From Acetobacter pomorum (lineage in GTDB: Bacteria; Pseudomonadota; Alphaproteobacteria; Acetobacterales; Acetobacteraceae): 64,000 bases of DNA. Shown one piece after another: positions 36,671 through 46,315 of this stretch; position 1 is the stretch's first letter; every line of letters begins with the position of its first letter. Below the pieces are notes generated by a model that saw nothing but the letters and a program-made list of their open reading frames with translations, made no database searches and had not been told where the DNA came from. The position numbers were made by a program, and so were the translations under genes. The stretch lies in the NCBI RefSeq assembly GCF_002738225.1, contig NZ_PEBQ01000093.1, forward strand, positions 124,001 through 188,000, in the 5' to 3' direction.

Positions 36671-37828
36671 ATGAGAACCGTAACCGTTCTGGGCAGCACA
36701 GGCAGCATTGGCTGTTCAACCGTAGATCTGCTGGAGCAGGCGCGAGACCAGTTTCGGGTACGGGCGCTTGTGGGGGGTAAAAACGCGGCCAAACTGGCCG
36801 AGCAGGCCCGCAGCTTGAAGGCGGAACTGGCCGTTCTGGCGGATGAAAGCGCGTTTGAAGAGCTGAAAACCCTGCTGGCAGGCAGCGGCACGGAAGTGGC
36901 CTGTGGCCGTCAGGCGGTGATTGATGCCGCAGCCCTTCCGGCAGATTGGACAATGGCCGCCATTACCGGTGCTGCGGGGCTGGAGCCTACGTTGGCAGCC
37001 GTTAAGAACGGCAACAGCATTGCACTGGCCAACAAGGAAGCCTTGGTGTGCGCCGGTGATGTGATGCTGCGTGCCGTAAAGGAAGCAGGTGCCACGCTGC
37101 TGCCTGTGGATTCTGAGCATAATGCTGTTTTTCAGGCCATGGCTGATCGGCAGATTGATCAGGTTGAAAAAATTATTCTCACCGCATCGGGTGGGCCGTT
37201 CCGCACCTCTACGCTGGAAGAAATGCGTGTGGCCACCCGTGCGCAGGCGCTCAAGCACCCAACATGGAGCATGGGAGCCAAAATCAGCATCGATTCCGCC
37301 AGCATGTTCAACAAGGGGCTGGAAGTTATTGAGGCCGCCCGTATTTTCAATCTGCCGGAAGACAAGATTGATGTGCTGGTGCACCCGCAATCTGTGGTGC
37401 ACGGCATGGTGCAGTACACAGATGGCAGCCTGATTGCCCAGATGGGCTCTGCCGATATGCGTATCCCCATTGCACACACGCTGGCTTGGCCCAAGCGTAT
37501 GGCCACGACGTCTCCGCGTTTGGATCTGGCGGCTTTTGGCAAGCTGGAATTCAGTGCGCCGGATGTGGTGCGCTTTCCGGCCCTGCGCCTTGCGCGTGAG
37601 GCCCTGCGCAAGGGTGGGGCCGCATCTGCCATTCTTTCCGCCGCTAATGAAATTGCGGTTGAGGCCTTTCTGCACGAACAGATCGGCTTTTTGGATATTT
37701 CCCGTATTGTGGAAGAGGTTATGGTGGCTCTTGGCGCACCACCAGCAGATACGCTGGATGCCGTGCTGCATTGGGATGCCGAGGCACGCCGTGCCGCACA
37801 GCGCCTGATTCCCGCCCACGCGGCTTGA
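36671..37828 (+). CDS. dxr: 1-deoxy-D-xylulose 5-phosphate reductoisomerase
   Basis: A 385-residue NADPH-dependent enzyme of the MEP isoprenoid pathway. The NADPH motif VTVLGSTGSIGCST opens the protein; the start at MRTVTVL was chosen because GGAAAG lies upstream and the longer frame to 36605 is not homologous. LPVDSEHNAVFQ holds the metal/substrate residues and HPTWSMGAKISIDSASMFNKGLEVIEA is a further landmark. It supplies the precursors used by uppS. Confidence 0.97.
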   Translation: MRTVTVLGSTGSIGCSTVDLLEQARDQFRVRALVGGKNAAKLAEQARSLKAELAVLADESAFEELKTLLAGSGTEVACGRQAVIDAAALPADWTMAAITGAAGLEPTLAAVKNGNSIALANKEALVCAGDVMLRAVKEAGATLLPVDSEHNAVFQAMADRQIDQVEKIILTASGGPFRTSTLEEMRVATRAQALKHPTWSMGAKISIDSASMFNKGLEVIEAARIFNLPEDKIDVLVHPQSVVHGMVQYTDGSLIAQMGSADMRIPIAHTLAWPKRMATTSPRLDLAAFGKLEFSAPDVVRFPALRLAREALRKGGAASAILSAANEIAVEAFLHEQIGFLDISRIVEEVMVALGAPPADTLDAVLHWDAEARRAAQRLIPAHAA

Positions 37829-37859
37829 GAAAACGCAGCCCCCAGCCGATATCGGAAGA

Positions 37860-38972
37860 ATGATGATACACGATTATCTGCGTACACTGCTTTCCTTCGT
37901 TTTCGTGCTGGGTGTGCTGGTGAGCTTTCACGAACTTGGCCACTATCTGGCGGCCAAGTGGCGCGGTGTGCATGTGGAGGTGTTCTCGCTGGGGTTTGGC
38001 CCGGCCCTGTTCCGCTGGCGCGATAAATCTGGCACGGAATGGCGTGTCTGCCCTATTCCCTTGGGCGGGTACGTGCGCCCCCACGGGTTTGAAGACCCCG
38101 AAGACGCCACGCCAGAGCAGAAAGCCGCGTGGATTAAGGGCCGTACCTTCCACGATAAATCGGTTTTTTCCCGCGCCATTGTTATTCTGGCTGGGCCAAT
38201 TTTTAACTTTATTCTGGCGTTTGCGCTGTTCACCCTGCTGTTTGCCACAACGGGCCAGCCGCATGTGCGTGATCAGATTGCAACCGTTATGCCAAATGGC
38301 GCGGCGGCTGTGGCAGGGGTGCAACAGGGCGATATTATTCAGCGTATCGGCAGCCATGATGTGACAGGCGTGGAAGATGTTCAGGCCACCATTTCCACGC
38401 AGGCCGGTGCGCAAACCACGCTCACCGTAAAGCGAGGTGAGCAGAGCGTGACACTCCCCATCACCATCGGCAAGGCCCCGGATTCGACTCCTCAAAAGCC
38501 GCATGGTCAGCTTGGCATTATTTTTGCCACGGAAGTGGGCAAGCCGCTGGCATTTCCGCAGGCTGTGGTGGCGGGCGTAAAAGCCACATGGAACGCCAGT
38601 GTGCAGACGCTAGATGGCGTATGGCAGATTCTAACAGGCCAGCATACAGCCAAAGATCTGGGCGGTCCGCTCAAGATTGCGCAACTTTCCGGGCAGGTAG
38701 CACAGTATGGATTTGCCAGCCTGTTATCCTTTATGGCGCTGCTTTCTGTTAACCTTGGGCTGATTAATCTCTTCCCCGTGCCGCTTCTTGATGGTGGACG
38801 TCTGGTTTTTTATGCCATAGAGGCAATAAGAGGCCGCCCGGTTTCCAAGCGGGTGCAGGAGATCAGTTTTCAGGTTGGTTTTGCATTGCTTGCGGGCCTG
38901 TTTCTGTTCTCAACGTTCAACGACCTTTCAGGTTTTGGCCTGTTCAGGTGGATTGCTTCGCTTGTAGGATGA
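37860..38972 (+). CDS. rseP: site-2 protease RseP
   Basis: A 370-residue inner-membrane zinc metalloprotease. SFHELGHYLAAKW is the HExxH metal site in the first helix; NLGLINLFPVPLLDGGRLVFY carries the second metal-site Asp. One PDZ domain (residues ~130-200, VAGVQQGDIIQRIGSHDV) lies between; E. coli RseP has two. It cleaves membrane-bound regulators such as anti-sigma factors and remnant signal peptides. Two ATGs in a row make the exact start ambiguous by one codon. Confidence 0.96.
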   Translation: MMIHDYLRTLLSFVFVLGVLVSFHELGHYLAAKWRGVHVEVFSLGFGPALFRWRDKSGTEWRVCPIPLGGYVRPHGFEDPEDATPEQKAAWIKGRTFHDKSVFSRAIVILAGPIFNFILAFALFTLLFATTGQPHVRDQIATVMPNGAAAVAGVQQGDIIQRIGSHDVTGVEDVQATISTQAGAQTTLTVKRGEQSVTLPITIGKAPDSTPQKPHGQLGIIFATEVGKPLAFPQAVVAGVKATWNASVQTLDGVWQILTGQHTAKDLGGPLKIAQLSGQVAQYGFASLLSFMALLSVNLGLINLFPVPLLDGGRLVFYAIEAIRGRPVSKRVQEISFQVGFALLAGLFLFSTFNDLSGFGLFRWIASLVG

Positions 38973-39057
38973 ATGACAGCGGGAACAGGAAGGGAAGTGC
39001 TTGCGTGACAGGGGTGATTTCGGATACCTCCCGTTGCGGGCGGAATGAGAACGGGAG

Positions 39058-41562
39058 ATGGGCTTCCGTACGAAAAGCGACCCGGATGGAAGGAAGCAGA
39101 TCTTGACGGGTAAGCGTTCAGCCCTGTTCGTTTCTGTCTGTGTGCTACCTTTTGTTATGGTGGATGGCAGACAGGCATCTGCCGCATCAGCAGAAGGCAC
39201 AAATGCCGCTGCACCGGCTGCGGTGATGGCGCCCTCCCGCGCTATACATACGCGTACGCCACGTCTTTCCGAATCCACATCATCTGTCGCGCCGACTGAC
39301 GGGTATATTGAAGATATCCGGGTATCGGGGAACACCCGTATCGAAACCAACACCGTGCTGTCCTACATGGTTGCACGTGTGGGGGACCCGTTCAGCCAGG
39401 ATGATCTGGACCGTTCGCTCAAGACCCTTTACGCCACCGGTCTGTTCAAGGATGTGACGCTGCGCCGTGATGGCAACATCCTGCTGGTGCGCCTGAAGGA
39501 AAACCCCATCGTCAACCGTATCGTGTTCGAGGGGAACCACGCTGCCAAGGATGAAGACCTGCGCAAGGTGCTAGCCCTACGCCCGCGTGCGGTGTTCTCG
39601 GCCGAAACCACGGCGGATGACCGGCAGCGCATTCTGGAAGTGTATGCCCAGAAGGCCCGCTTTGCCGCGGTGGTCACACCCCAGATCATCAAGCTGGCCC
39701 ATAACCGTGTGGATGTGGTTTTTCAGATCAATGAAGGGCCGCAAACGCTTATCAGCAAAATTGCGTTTGTGGGGAACAAGGCCTACAGCGAATCCAGCTT
39801 GGCGGGCGTTGTGTCCTCCAAGGAAACGGCTTGGTATCACTTTCTGTCCTCATCCGATGAGTACAACCCTGAACGCGTGAAATATGATGCGGAACTGCTG
39901 CGCCGGTTTTATCTGCGCAACGGGTTTGTGGATTTCCAGATCAAGGACGTAAAGGGCGAGCTCTCGCCGGATCGGAAATCCTTCTACGTCACTTTCACCA
40001 TGGATGAAGGCGTGCGCTACCGTTTGGGCAAGGTGGATATCCGCTCCAGCCTGCGCCATGTGCCTGCAAAATCCTTGCGTAAGTATGTCGAGCTGTTCCC
40101 GCATCAGTGGTACGATGGCAAGGCCGTGCAGGATAACGCCACCGATATGGAGGAAATCCTTCAGGCCGAAGGGCATCCGTTCGCACAGGTGCGCCCCACC
40201 ATTGCCCGCAATCCCGAAAAGCGGATTGTTAACCTGCTGTTTGATGTCAGCGAAGGCCCGCGCCATTACGTTGAGCGTATTGATGTAAACGGTAACACCA
40301 TTACGCAGGATAACGTGGTGCGCCGCCAGTTGCCGTTTGCTGAAGGGGACCCCTACACAACCAGCTATAAAAAATACGCCAAGGAAGCGGTGCAGGATCT
40401 GGGCTTCTTCAAAAGCGTGGATGTGTCCACTGCTCAGGGGTCTGCGCCGGATCGCACCAATGTTTCGGTCAACGTGGTGGAAAAACCCACCGGGGAATTC
40501 TCGCTCGGTGGCGGGTATTCAACCGACGTGGGCGTGATCGGCAACGTGGGGCTCAAGCAGCATAACCTGCTGGGCACGGGTGTGGATGCCGGGTTCTCCG
40601 GCACGGTTTCTCAGTGGCAGAAGCAGGCGGATATTTCCATCACCAACCCCGCGTTTATGGGGCGCAACCTTGTTGCTGGTGCGGATATCTTCTTTGTTGA
40701 AAACAACTACCAGACCTATCAGAACTATTCTGAAGGGCGTTACGGTATTACCCTGCGTATGGGGTATTCGTACAACCGCTACCTGTCACAGTCCTGGAAC
40801 TACAGCCTGATCCGCCGCTGGGTGGGTGATACGTGGGATCAGTCCTCCTACTACGTGCTGGACCAGAAGGGTAAGTCTCTGCTTTCGCAGATCGGCACAA
40901 CCCTTATGTATGATACGCGTGATAACCGCATGGCGCCGCATAGCGGGTACTATGTATCTGTTGGGGGTGACTTTGCCGGTATTGGCGGTGATGAAAAATA
41001 TGTCCGTGGCAAGGTGAACGGCGCATATTACGTGCCGCTGGATGATATTACCAACAGCCATAGCTGGACGTTCATGATCCGCGGTGGTGCTGGCTACATG
41101 GCGGACTGGGGCCATGGCCGCCGCGATATTATTGATAACTTCTATCTGGGTGGTAACAACCTGCGTGGCTTCCTTGATGGGGGTGCAGGCCCACGTAGTG
41201 TGGGTATCATGAACCATTCGTCCGAAGATCTGTTGGGGGGGCGTTTTATGTATAACGCGTCTGCCCAGCTTAACTTCCCTATTCCGTTCCTGTCTGACAT
41301 GGGTATTGGCGGACGCGCGTTTGTGGATACAGGGAGTGTCGCTGGTTTGCGTGTGAAGCGCCTTTATACAAGCAAGGCCAATGATGGTATCTATTACACG
41401 CCTGTCAGCGGTGATACATTGCGCCCACGTGTAAGTGCTGGTGCTGGTTTTTCATGGAAAAGTCCGTTTGGTCTGCTGAACATCGATCTGGGTGTGCCTG
41501 TTATGCGAAGCCATAATGACCGCACGCAGCTCCTTCGCTTTGGCTTCGGTCAGCAATTCTGA
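39058..41562 (+). CDS. bamA: outer membrane protein assembly factor BamA
   Basis: An 834-residue Omp85 protein that folds beta-barrels into the outer membrane. After a signal peptide (residues ~20-45, LFVSVCVLPFVMVDGRQASA) come five POTRA domains (DIRVSGNTRIETNTVLSYM, NRIVFEGNHAAKDEDL, KIAFVGNKAYSESSL, the VDIRSSLRHV region and RIDVNGNTITQDNVVRRQL). The C-terminal 16-strand barrel follows and ends in FGFGQQF, with the terminal Phe usual for outer-membrane proteins. The start is ATG at 39058; a TTG at 39103 after GGAAGG would give a more usual-length signal peptide. The downstream skp partner is expected. Confidence 0.97.
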   Translation: MGFRTKSDPDGRKQILTGKRSALFVSVCVLPFVMVDGRQASAASAEGTNAAAPAAVMAPSRAIHTRTPRLSESTSSVAPTDGYIEDIRVSGNTRIETNTVLSYMVARVGDPFSQDDLDRSLKTLYATGLFKDVTLRRDGNILLVRLKENPIVNRIVFEGNHAAKDEDLRKVLALRPRAVFSAETTADDRQRILEVYAQKARFAAVVTPQIIKLAHNRVDVVFQINEGPQTLISKIAFVGNKAYSESSLAGVVSSKETAWYHFLSSSDEYNPERVKYDAELLRRFYLRNGFVDFQIKDVKGELSPDRKSFYVTFTMDEGVRYRLGKVDIRSSLRHVPAKSLRKYVELFPHQWYDGKAVQDNATDMEEILQAEGHPFAQVRPTIARNPEKRIVNLLFDVSEGPRHYVERIDVNGNTITQDNVVRRQLPFAEGDPYTTSYKKYAKEAVQDLGFFKSVDVSTAQGSAPDRTNVSVNVVEKPTGEFSLGGGYSTDVGVIGNVGLKQHNLLGTGVDAGFSGTVSQWQKQADISITNPAFMGRNLVAGADIFFVENNYQTYQNYSEGRYGITLRMGYSYNRYLSQSWNYSLIRRWVGDTWDQSSYYVLDQKGKSLLSQIGTTLMYDTRDNRMAPHSGYYVSVGGDFAGIGGDEKYVRGKVNGAYYVPLDDITNSHSWTFMIRGGAGYMADWGHGRRDIIDNFYLGGNNLRGFLDGGAGPRSVGIMNHSSEDLLGGRFMYNASAQLNFPIPFLSDMGIGGRAFVDTGSVAGLRVKRLYTSKANDGIYYTPVSGDTLRPRVSAGAGFSWKSPFGLLNIDLGVPVMRSHNDRTQLLRFGFGQQF

Positions 41563-41569
41563 GGTAATA

Positions 41570-42436
41570 ATGCGTTTTTCCACCAGAACTGCCCTGCTGG
41601 GGGCTGTTGTCCTATCCTTCTCCTCCGCTTTTGTGCCTTCTGCACAGGCGCAGAATGGGGGTGGGTGGTTTGTGCCCAAAACCCAGCAGCCGGCCCAGGC
41701 CCCGGCGCAGCACCCTGCCGCAGCCCGCCGTGCACCGGCCCCGGTGCAGTTGCCAGCCCCACCGGCTGATAGCCAGGAAGCAGATCAGGCTCCCCCCGTG
41801 CTGCCGTTGCCGCCCATTCCCGCCGCACCGGAAGTCGCCAAGGAAGCCCCGCCACCCACAACTGTTATTGGTGTGATTAGCGTTGGCGGCGTTATGCGCC
41901 AGTCCTCCGCCGCCATGCAGGTGGAACGTACGCTGGGTGGGCGCCGTGATCAGCTTGCGCAGGACCTGCAGAAGGAACAGGCCGGCTGGCGGGATGAGCA
42001 GCAGAAGCTTCAGGCGCAGGCCAAGTCTTTAACATCCGAGCAGATTCAAACGCGTGAACGCAGCCTGCAGGCTCGTGTGATGAAGGCGCAGCGCGATTTC
42101 CGTAACCGCAACCGTATCATTCAGGAAGCGGCACAGGTTTCTCTGGGGCAGATCGAGCGTGAGCTGGTGCAGGTTATCCAGAAAGTGGCGGCTGCACATG
42201 GCATGAACCTTGTTCTGCACAGTGAGCAGGTGGCCCTGCATGTTGATGGGCAGGACATCACCAACGAAGTGGCTGTGCAGCTGAACAAGATTCTGCCGTC
42301 TGTGTTCATTCCAGAAGCTAATGTGGACCCGGAAGAACTGGCTAAATCTGGCAAGATGCCCACAACGGCAGATGCAGATCAGGGCCCGCGCACGGGTCCG
42401 GCCCCTGTGGTGGCACCGGCTGCCGGGCAGCAGTAA
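41570..42436 (+). CDS. OmpH/Skp-family periplasmic chaperone
   Basis: A 288-residue protein started at the ATG after GAGG, seven bases after the bamA stop. Signal peptide: MRFSTRTALLGAVVLSF, cleaved after AQA|QNG. Residues ~30-120 are Pro/Ala/Gln-rich, longer than in E. coli Skp. The Skp region starts at GVISVGGVMRQSSAAMQVERTL and continues with helical arms (DQLAQDLQKEQAGWRDEQQ). The family holds unfolded outer-membrane proteins for BamA. The gene order bamA-skp-lpxD-fabZ-lpxA is classical. Confidence 0.88.
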   Translation: MRFSTRTALLGAVVLSFSSAFVPSAQAQNGGGWFVPKTQQPAQAPAQHPAAARRAPAPVQLPAPPADSQEADQAPPVLPLPPIPAAPEVAKEAPPPTTVIGVISVGGVMRQSSAAMQVERTLGGRRDQLAQDLQKEQAGWRDEQQKLQAQAKSLTSEQIQTRERSLQARVMKAQRDFRNRNRIIQEAAQVSLGQIERELVQVIQKVAAAHGMNLVLHSEQVALHVDGQDITNEVAVQLNKILPSVFIPEANVDPEELAKSGKMPTTADADQGPRTGPAPVVAPAAGQQ

Positions 42437-42438
42437 TC

Positions 42439-43524
42439 GTGTCTGAGGGGTCAACATTCTCCGGGCCGGCAGACCCGCGCTTTTTTACACGTGCAGGGCC
42501 GTTTGATGCGGCCACACTGGCAGAAACCGCAGGGGCGGAACTGGTGCTGCCCAAAGCGGGCAGTGTGCCGGAAGATGGCTTTGTGGGTATTGCGCCTTTG
42601 CAGGCAGCAGGCCCGCGTGATGTCAGCTTTCTGGATAACCGCCGGTATGCGCCTTTGCTGGAGCAAACCAAAGCCGGGCTGGTTATTGTTGCCCCCGCAT
42701 TTGCAGATAAAGTGCCTGCCGGGTGTGCTGCGCTGGTTACTCCCACGCCTTATCTGGCGTGGTCTCGCATCGCGCGGTTGTTTCACCCGCGGGTGCCAGC
42801 GCGTGCAGGTGTGCATCCTTCTGCTTGTATTGACCCCACAGCCAGCATAGACCCCACGGCAGAAATTGGGCCGTTTGTGGTGGTTGGGGCCAAGGCGGAA
42901 ATTGGGCCGGGCTGCATTATTGGCTCCCACGCTGTGGTGGGGGATGGCGTGCAACTTGCGCGTGATTGCCGCATTGGCAGCCATGTCAGCCTTTCTCATG
43001 CTGTGCTGGGTGAGCGGGTGATTATTCTGCCCGGCTCACGCATTGGGCAGGATGGGTTTGGGTTTGCCGTTGGCCCGCAGGGGTTTGAAACCGTGCCGCA
43101 GCTGGGCCGCGTGGTGCTGGAAAATGATGTGGAAATAGGCGCCAATAGCACGATTGACCGCGGTTCAGTCAACGATACGGTTATTGGTGCAGGATCACGT
43201 CTCGACAATCTGGTGCAGATCGGCCACAACGCCCGTCTGGGGCGGTGTTGCATTGTGGTTTCACAGGCCGGGATCTCTGGCTCCACCGTGCTGGAAGACT
43301 ATGTAACAATTGCCGCGCAGGCTGGCCTTATCGGGCATATCCGCATTGGTGCAAAGGCGCGTATTGGCGCGCAATGTGGCGTGATGTCGGATATAGAAGG
43401 CGGCGCGGATGTGATTGGCAGCCCGGCTATGCCGTTCAGGGAATTTTTCCGGAACGTGGCGGTATTGCGCAAGCTGGCAAAAAAAGCGTCTGGATCGGCC
43501 AAAAACGGTTCGGACAAGGGTTAA
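42439..43524 (+). CDS. lpxD: UDP-3-O-(3-hydroxyacyl)glucosamine N-acyltransferase
   Basis: A 361-residue lipid A enzyme (third step). The N-terminal uridine-binding domain precedes a left-handed beta-helix of hexapeptide repeats (IDPTASIDPTAEIGPFVVVG). The catalytic His region is GRCCIVVSQAGISGSTVLEDYVTI with QIGHNARLG before it. GTG at 42439 follows the skp stop by two bases, so it is translationally coupled. Confidence 0.96.
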   Translation: MSEGSTFSGPADPRFFTRAGPFDAATLAETAGAELVLPKAGSVPEDGFVGIAPLQAAGPRDVSFLDNRRYAPLLEQTKAGLVIVAPAFADKVPAGCAALVTPTPYLAWSRIARLFHPRVPARAGVHPSACIDPTASIDPTAEIGPFVVVGAKAEIGPGCIIGSHAVVGDGVQLARDCRIGSHVSLSHAVLGERVIILPGSRIGQDGFGFAVGPQGFETVPQLGRVVLENDVEIGANSTIDRGSVNDTVIGAGSRLDNLVQIGHNARLGRCCIVVSQAGISGSTVLEDYVTIAAQAGLIGHIRIGAKARIGAQCGVMSDIEGGADVIGSPAMPFREFFRNVAVLRKLAKKASGSAKNGSDKG

Positions 43525-43570
43525 ACTAAGGTCGGTGCCAGACACCGGCGCAAAGGGTGGTTTCGGGGAC

Positions 43571-44047
43571 GTGGAGACGAAACAAGAATCGCAGCAGGAC
43601 GCTCAGACGATCGACAGAATTGACGTCAACCGTATCATGCAGGCGATTCCGCACAGATATCCTTTTCTTCTGATCGACCGGATGGAAGATATCGTCCTGG
43701 GAGAAGAGGCAACAGGTATCAAGAATGTTTCGGTCAATGAACCATTCTTTCAGGGCCATTTTCCGGCCCGCCCTGTCATGCCGGGCGTGCTGCTGGTGGA
43801 AGCCATGGCGCAAACCGCCGCAACGCTGGTTGTGCTGACACTGGGCAAGGACTTTGAGGGCAAGCTGGTCTATTTCATGACCATTGAAGGCGCCAAGTTC
43901 CGCCGGCCGGTAGAACCGGGGGATCAGGTGCGTATTCATGTTGCCAAGGAACGCCACCGCTCCAATGTGTGGAAATTCCGCGGTGAAGCCCGTGTGGAAG
44001 GCACTGTCGTGGCGGAAGCTACATTCAGCGCCATGATTATGGGTTGA
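43571..44047 (+). CDS. fabZ: 3-hydroxyacyl-[ACP] dehydratase FabZ
   Basis: A 158-residue hot-dog enzyme for fatty acid elongation. IPHRYPFLLIDRM holds the catalytic His and GHFPARPVMPGVLLVEAMAQ the conserved Glu. The GTG at 43571 gives a length usual for the family; no perfect ribosome binding site was seen, and GGGGAC is close to it. It shares 3-hydroxyacyl-ACP substrates with LpxA and LpxD next door, so co-expression balances lipid A and fatty acid. Confidence 0.94.
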   Translation: METKQESQQDAQTIDRIDVNRIMQAIPHRYPFLLIDRMEDIVLGEEATGIKNVSVNEPFFQGHFPARPVMPGVLLVEAMAQTAATLVVLTLGKDFEGKLVYFMTIEGAKFRRPVEPGDQVRIHVAKERHRSNVWKFRGEARVEGTVVAEATFSAMIMG

Positions 44048-44179
44048 GAACCCGGCCTGTTCACATCATTCTGTTAAGGCAAGTCAGGTTTGCCCCGAAA
44101 GTGCCCAGATTGTTTTGCAAAGGGTAAGCTAGGGTAAATCTGCCCGGCCAACGGTGAACGGAAATAAGGAACTGAATTG

Positions 44180-45037
44180 GTGCACGCTGCAGAGGAAGCC
44201 AGATCAACCGTTGTCCACCCAACGGCTCTTGTTGCTCCCGGTGCGCGGCTTGGGCAGGGGGTGGTTATTGGCCCTTGGTGTTCTGTCGGGCCTGATGTCA
44301 CGATTGAAGATGGAGTGGAGCTGATCTCTCATGTGGTGGTTGATGGCCACACACGTCTGGGGGCAGGGTCGCGCTATTTTCCGTTTTGCACCGTGGGCAT
44401 GGCCCCGCAGGATCTGAAGTACAAAGGTGAGCCAACCCGGTGCGAGATCGGGGCGGGCACGGTGGTGCGTGAGCACGTTACCATCCATCGTGGCACGGCC
44501 ACGGGTTCTGGCCTGACAAGGGTGGGCCAGAATGTGCTGATTATGGCCAACGCCCATGTAGCGCATGATTGCGTGCTGGGTGACCGCGTTATTATCGTAA
44601 ATAACGTGGTGATGGGCGGACATGTGACTATTGAGGATGATGCCCGTATCATGGGTTCTGCCGCCATCCACCAGTTTGTCCGCATCGGGCATGCGGCTCT
44701 TGTGGGCGGTGTGGCTGGGGTGGAAGCCGATGTTATCCCTTATGGCAGTGTGCTGGGTAACCGTGCGCGGCTGATTGGCCTGCATTGGATCTGGCTGCGC
44801 CGCAATGGCGTGCAGTCTGATGAAATTCACCGCATGCGCAAGGCGTTCCTGACACTCTACCCCAAGAATGGGTGCACGGAAGATCCGTTTTCTGTGCGGC
44901 TGGAACGTGTGCGTGCGGAATTTGGTGATAACCCCCGTGTGCGTGAAATTCTGGAGTTTATAGATGCCCCCAGCCGGCGTGGTCTTGTGCGCCCGGCACG
45001 GCAGGATCTGGAACGCGCAGAAACCGAGGGCGCGTGA
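44180..45037 (+). CDS. lpxA: UDP-N-acetylglucosamine acyltransferase
   Basis: A 285-residue left-handed beta-helix enzyme, first step of lipid A. HPTALVAPGARLGQGVVIGPWCSVG opens the hexapeptide repeats and AHVAHDCVLGDRVIIVNN holds the catalytic His. The product of this enzyme determines lipid A chain length. The GTG at 44180 is nine bases after AAGGA; a TTG one codon upstream is equally possible. Confidence 0.96.
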   Translation: MHAAEEARSTVVHPTALVAPGARLGQGVVIGPWCSVGPDVTIEDGVELISHVVVDGHTRLGAGSRYFPFCTVGMAPQDLKYKGEPTRCEIGAGTVVREHVTIHRGTATGSGLTRVGQNVLIMANAHVAHDCVLGDRVIIVNNVVMGGHVTIEDDARIMGSAAIHQFVRIGHAALVGGVAGVEADVIPYGSVLGNRARLIGLHWIWLRRNGVQSDEIHRMRKAFLTLYPKNGCTEDPFSVRLERVRAEFGDNPRVREILEFIDAPSRRGLVRPARQDLERAETEGA

Positions 45038-45903
45038 GCACAGCCTCTGCCGTTGGCATTCTTGCGGGTGGTGGCCCTCTGCCGGGCAGGGTGGCAGAAG
45101 CGGCCGCCGCAGCGGGGCGGCCTGTTTTTATTCTTGGGTTTGAAGGTTTTGCCGAACCCGAAGTGATTGGCCCTTGGCCGCACGAATATGTCCGGCTGGG
45201 TGCTGCCGGGCGTATGCTCTCCCTTTTGCGGCAACATAACTGCACGGATCTGGTGCTTATCGGGCCTATCCGTCGGCCCTCCTTGCGTAATTTATGTCCG
45301 GATGCCGAGGGTGCGCGTATTCTGGCCCGTTTGGGCCGCGCCCTGTTTGCGGGGGATGATGGCCTGCTGGCGGCCCTTGTGCGTATTCTGGGGGAAGAGG
45401 GCTTTCGTATTCGTGGGGCGCATGAGTTTCTCACACAAGCTGTGGCGCAGCCCGGTGTGTTGGGGCGTGTGCAGCCAGATGCACAGGCGCAGGCCGATAT
45501 TCAGCGCGGCATAACCGTGGTGCAGGCACTGGGGCGGTTGGATATCGGGCAGGGATGTGTGGTACAGAATGGCGTGGTGCTGGCAGTGGAAGCCATGGAA
45601 GGCACAGACCGTATGCTGGCCCGCGCCGGAGAATGCAGGCAGCCGGGAGAAGGCGGTGTTCTGGTTAAAATGCTGAAACCAGGGCAGGAAAAGCGCGCAG
45701 ATATGCCCACAATAGGGCCTGTAACAGTGCAGAACGCCCATGCGGCAGGCTTACGTGGCATTGCGTTTGAGGCCGCCCATACGCTGCTGACAGATACGCA
45801 AGGGTGCATAGAGGCTGCAAACAGGTTGGGCGTATTTCTTTTGGCCTTTAACCCGGATGATTATGCCACACAGGGCATAGGGCTGCCTGAGCCTTTAAAA
45901 TAA
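45034..45903 (+). CDS. lpxI: UDP-2,3-diacylglucosamine pyrophosphatase LpxI
   Basis: A 289-residue LpxI-type enzyme, used by alphaproteobacteria where gammaproteobacteria use Lpx[21 protein letters not shown] at the start, [13 protein letters not shown], and the C-terminal DUF1009-like block [26 protein letters not shown] are typical. The start GTG overlaps the lpxA stop (GTGA), so the two are coupled. lpxB was not seen in this window. Confidence 0.94.
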   Translation: MSTASAVGILAGGGPLPGRVAEAAAAAGRPVFILGFEGFAEPEVIGPWPHEYVRLGAAGRMLSLLRQHNCTDLVLIGPIRRPSLRNLCPDAEGARILARLGRALFAGDDGLLAALVRILGEEGFRIRGAHEFLTQAVAQPGVLGRVQPDAQAQADIQRGITVVQALGRLDIGQGCVVQNGVVLAVEAMEGTDRMLARAGECRQPGEGGVLVKMLKPGQEKRADMPTIGPVTVQNAHAAGLRGIAFEAAHTLLTDTQGCIEAANRLGVFLLAFNPDDYATQGIGLPEPLK

Positions 45904-45914
45904 GGAGCAAACAG

Positions 45915-46307
45915 ATGGCAAGTTTTCTGCATACCATGGTGCGGGTGCGTAATCTGGAAAAAAGCCTAGCGTTTTACAAACTGCTGGGCATGCACGAACT
46001 CCGCCGGAAGGATGTGCCGGAAGGGCGTTATACGCTGGTGTTTATAGGCTATGCAGATAACGCCGCCGGACAGGCAGAAATTGAGCTGACCTATAACTGG
46101 GGCAAGGATGATGGCTACGAGCTGGGCACAGGTTTTGGCCATTTTGCCGTGGGCGTGCCCAATGTGGCGGAAATGGTTGAACGTGTGCGGGCCGGTGGTG
46201 GCAAGGTAACGCGGGAAGCCGGGCCGGTAAAATTTGGCACCACCGTGATTGCCTTTGTAGAAGACCCCGATGGCTACAAGGTTGAGCTGATTGAACGCGC
46301 TGAATAA
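45915..46307 (+). CDS. gloA: lactoylglutathione lyase (glyoxalase I)
   Basis: A 130-residue metalloenzyme that converts the methylglyoxal-glutathione adduct to S-lactoylglutathione. [41 protein letters not shown] and [11 protein letters not shown] give the metal His and Glu residues of the VOC fold. AAGGAG lies nine bases upstream. It is appended to the lipid A block but unrelated in function. It ends nine bases before a convergent gene with no obvious terminator. Confidence 0.95.
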   Translation: MASFLHTMVRVRNLEKSLAFYKLLGMHELRRKDVPEGRYTLVFIGYADNAAGQAEIELTYNWGKDDGYELGTGFGHFAVGVPNVAEMVERVRAGGGKVTREAGPVKFGTTVIAFVEDPDGYKVELIERAE

Positions 46308-46315
46308 AGCGCTGT

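Noticed and set aside
39058..39102. Alternative TTG start of bamA at 39103
   Set aside because: Possible, with GGAAGG upstream, but ATG at 39058 keeps the same frame and cannot be excluded; noted in the bamA entry rather than listed separately.
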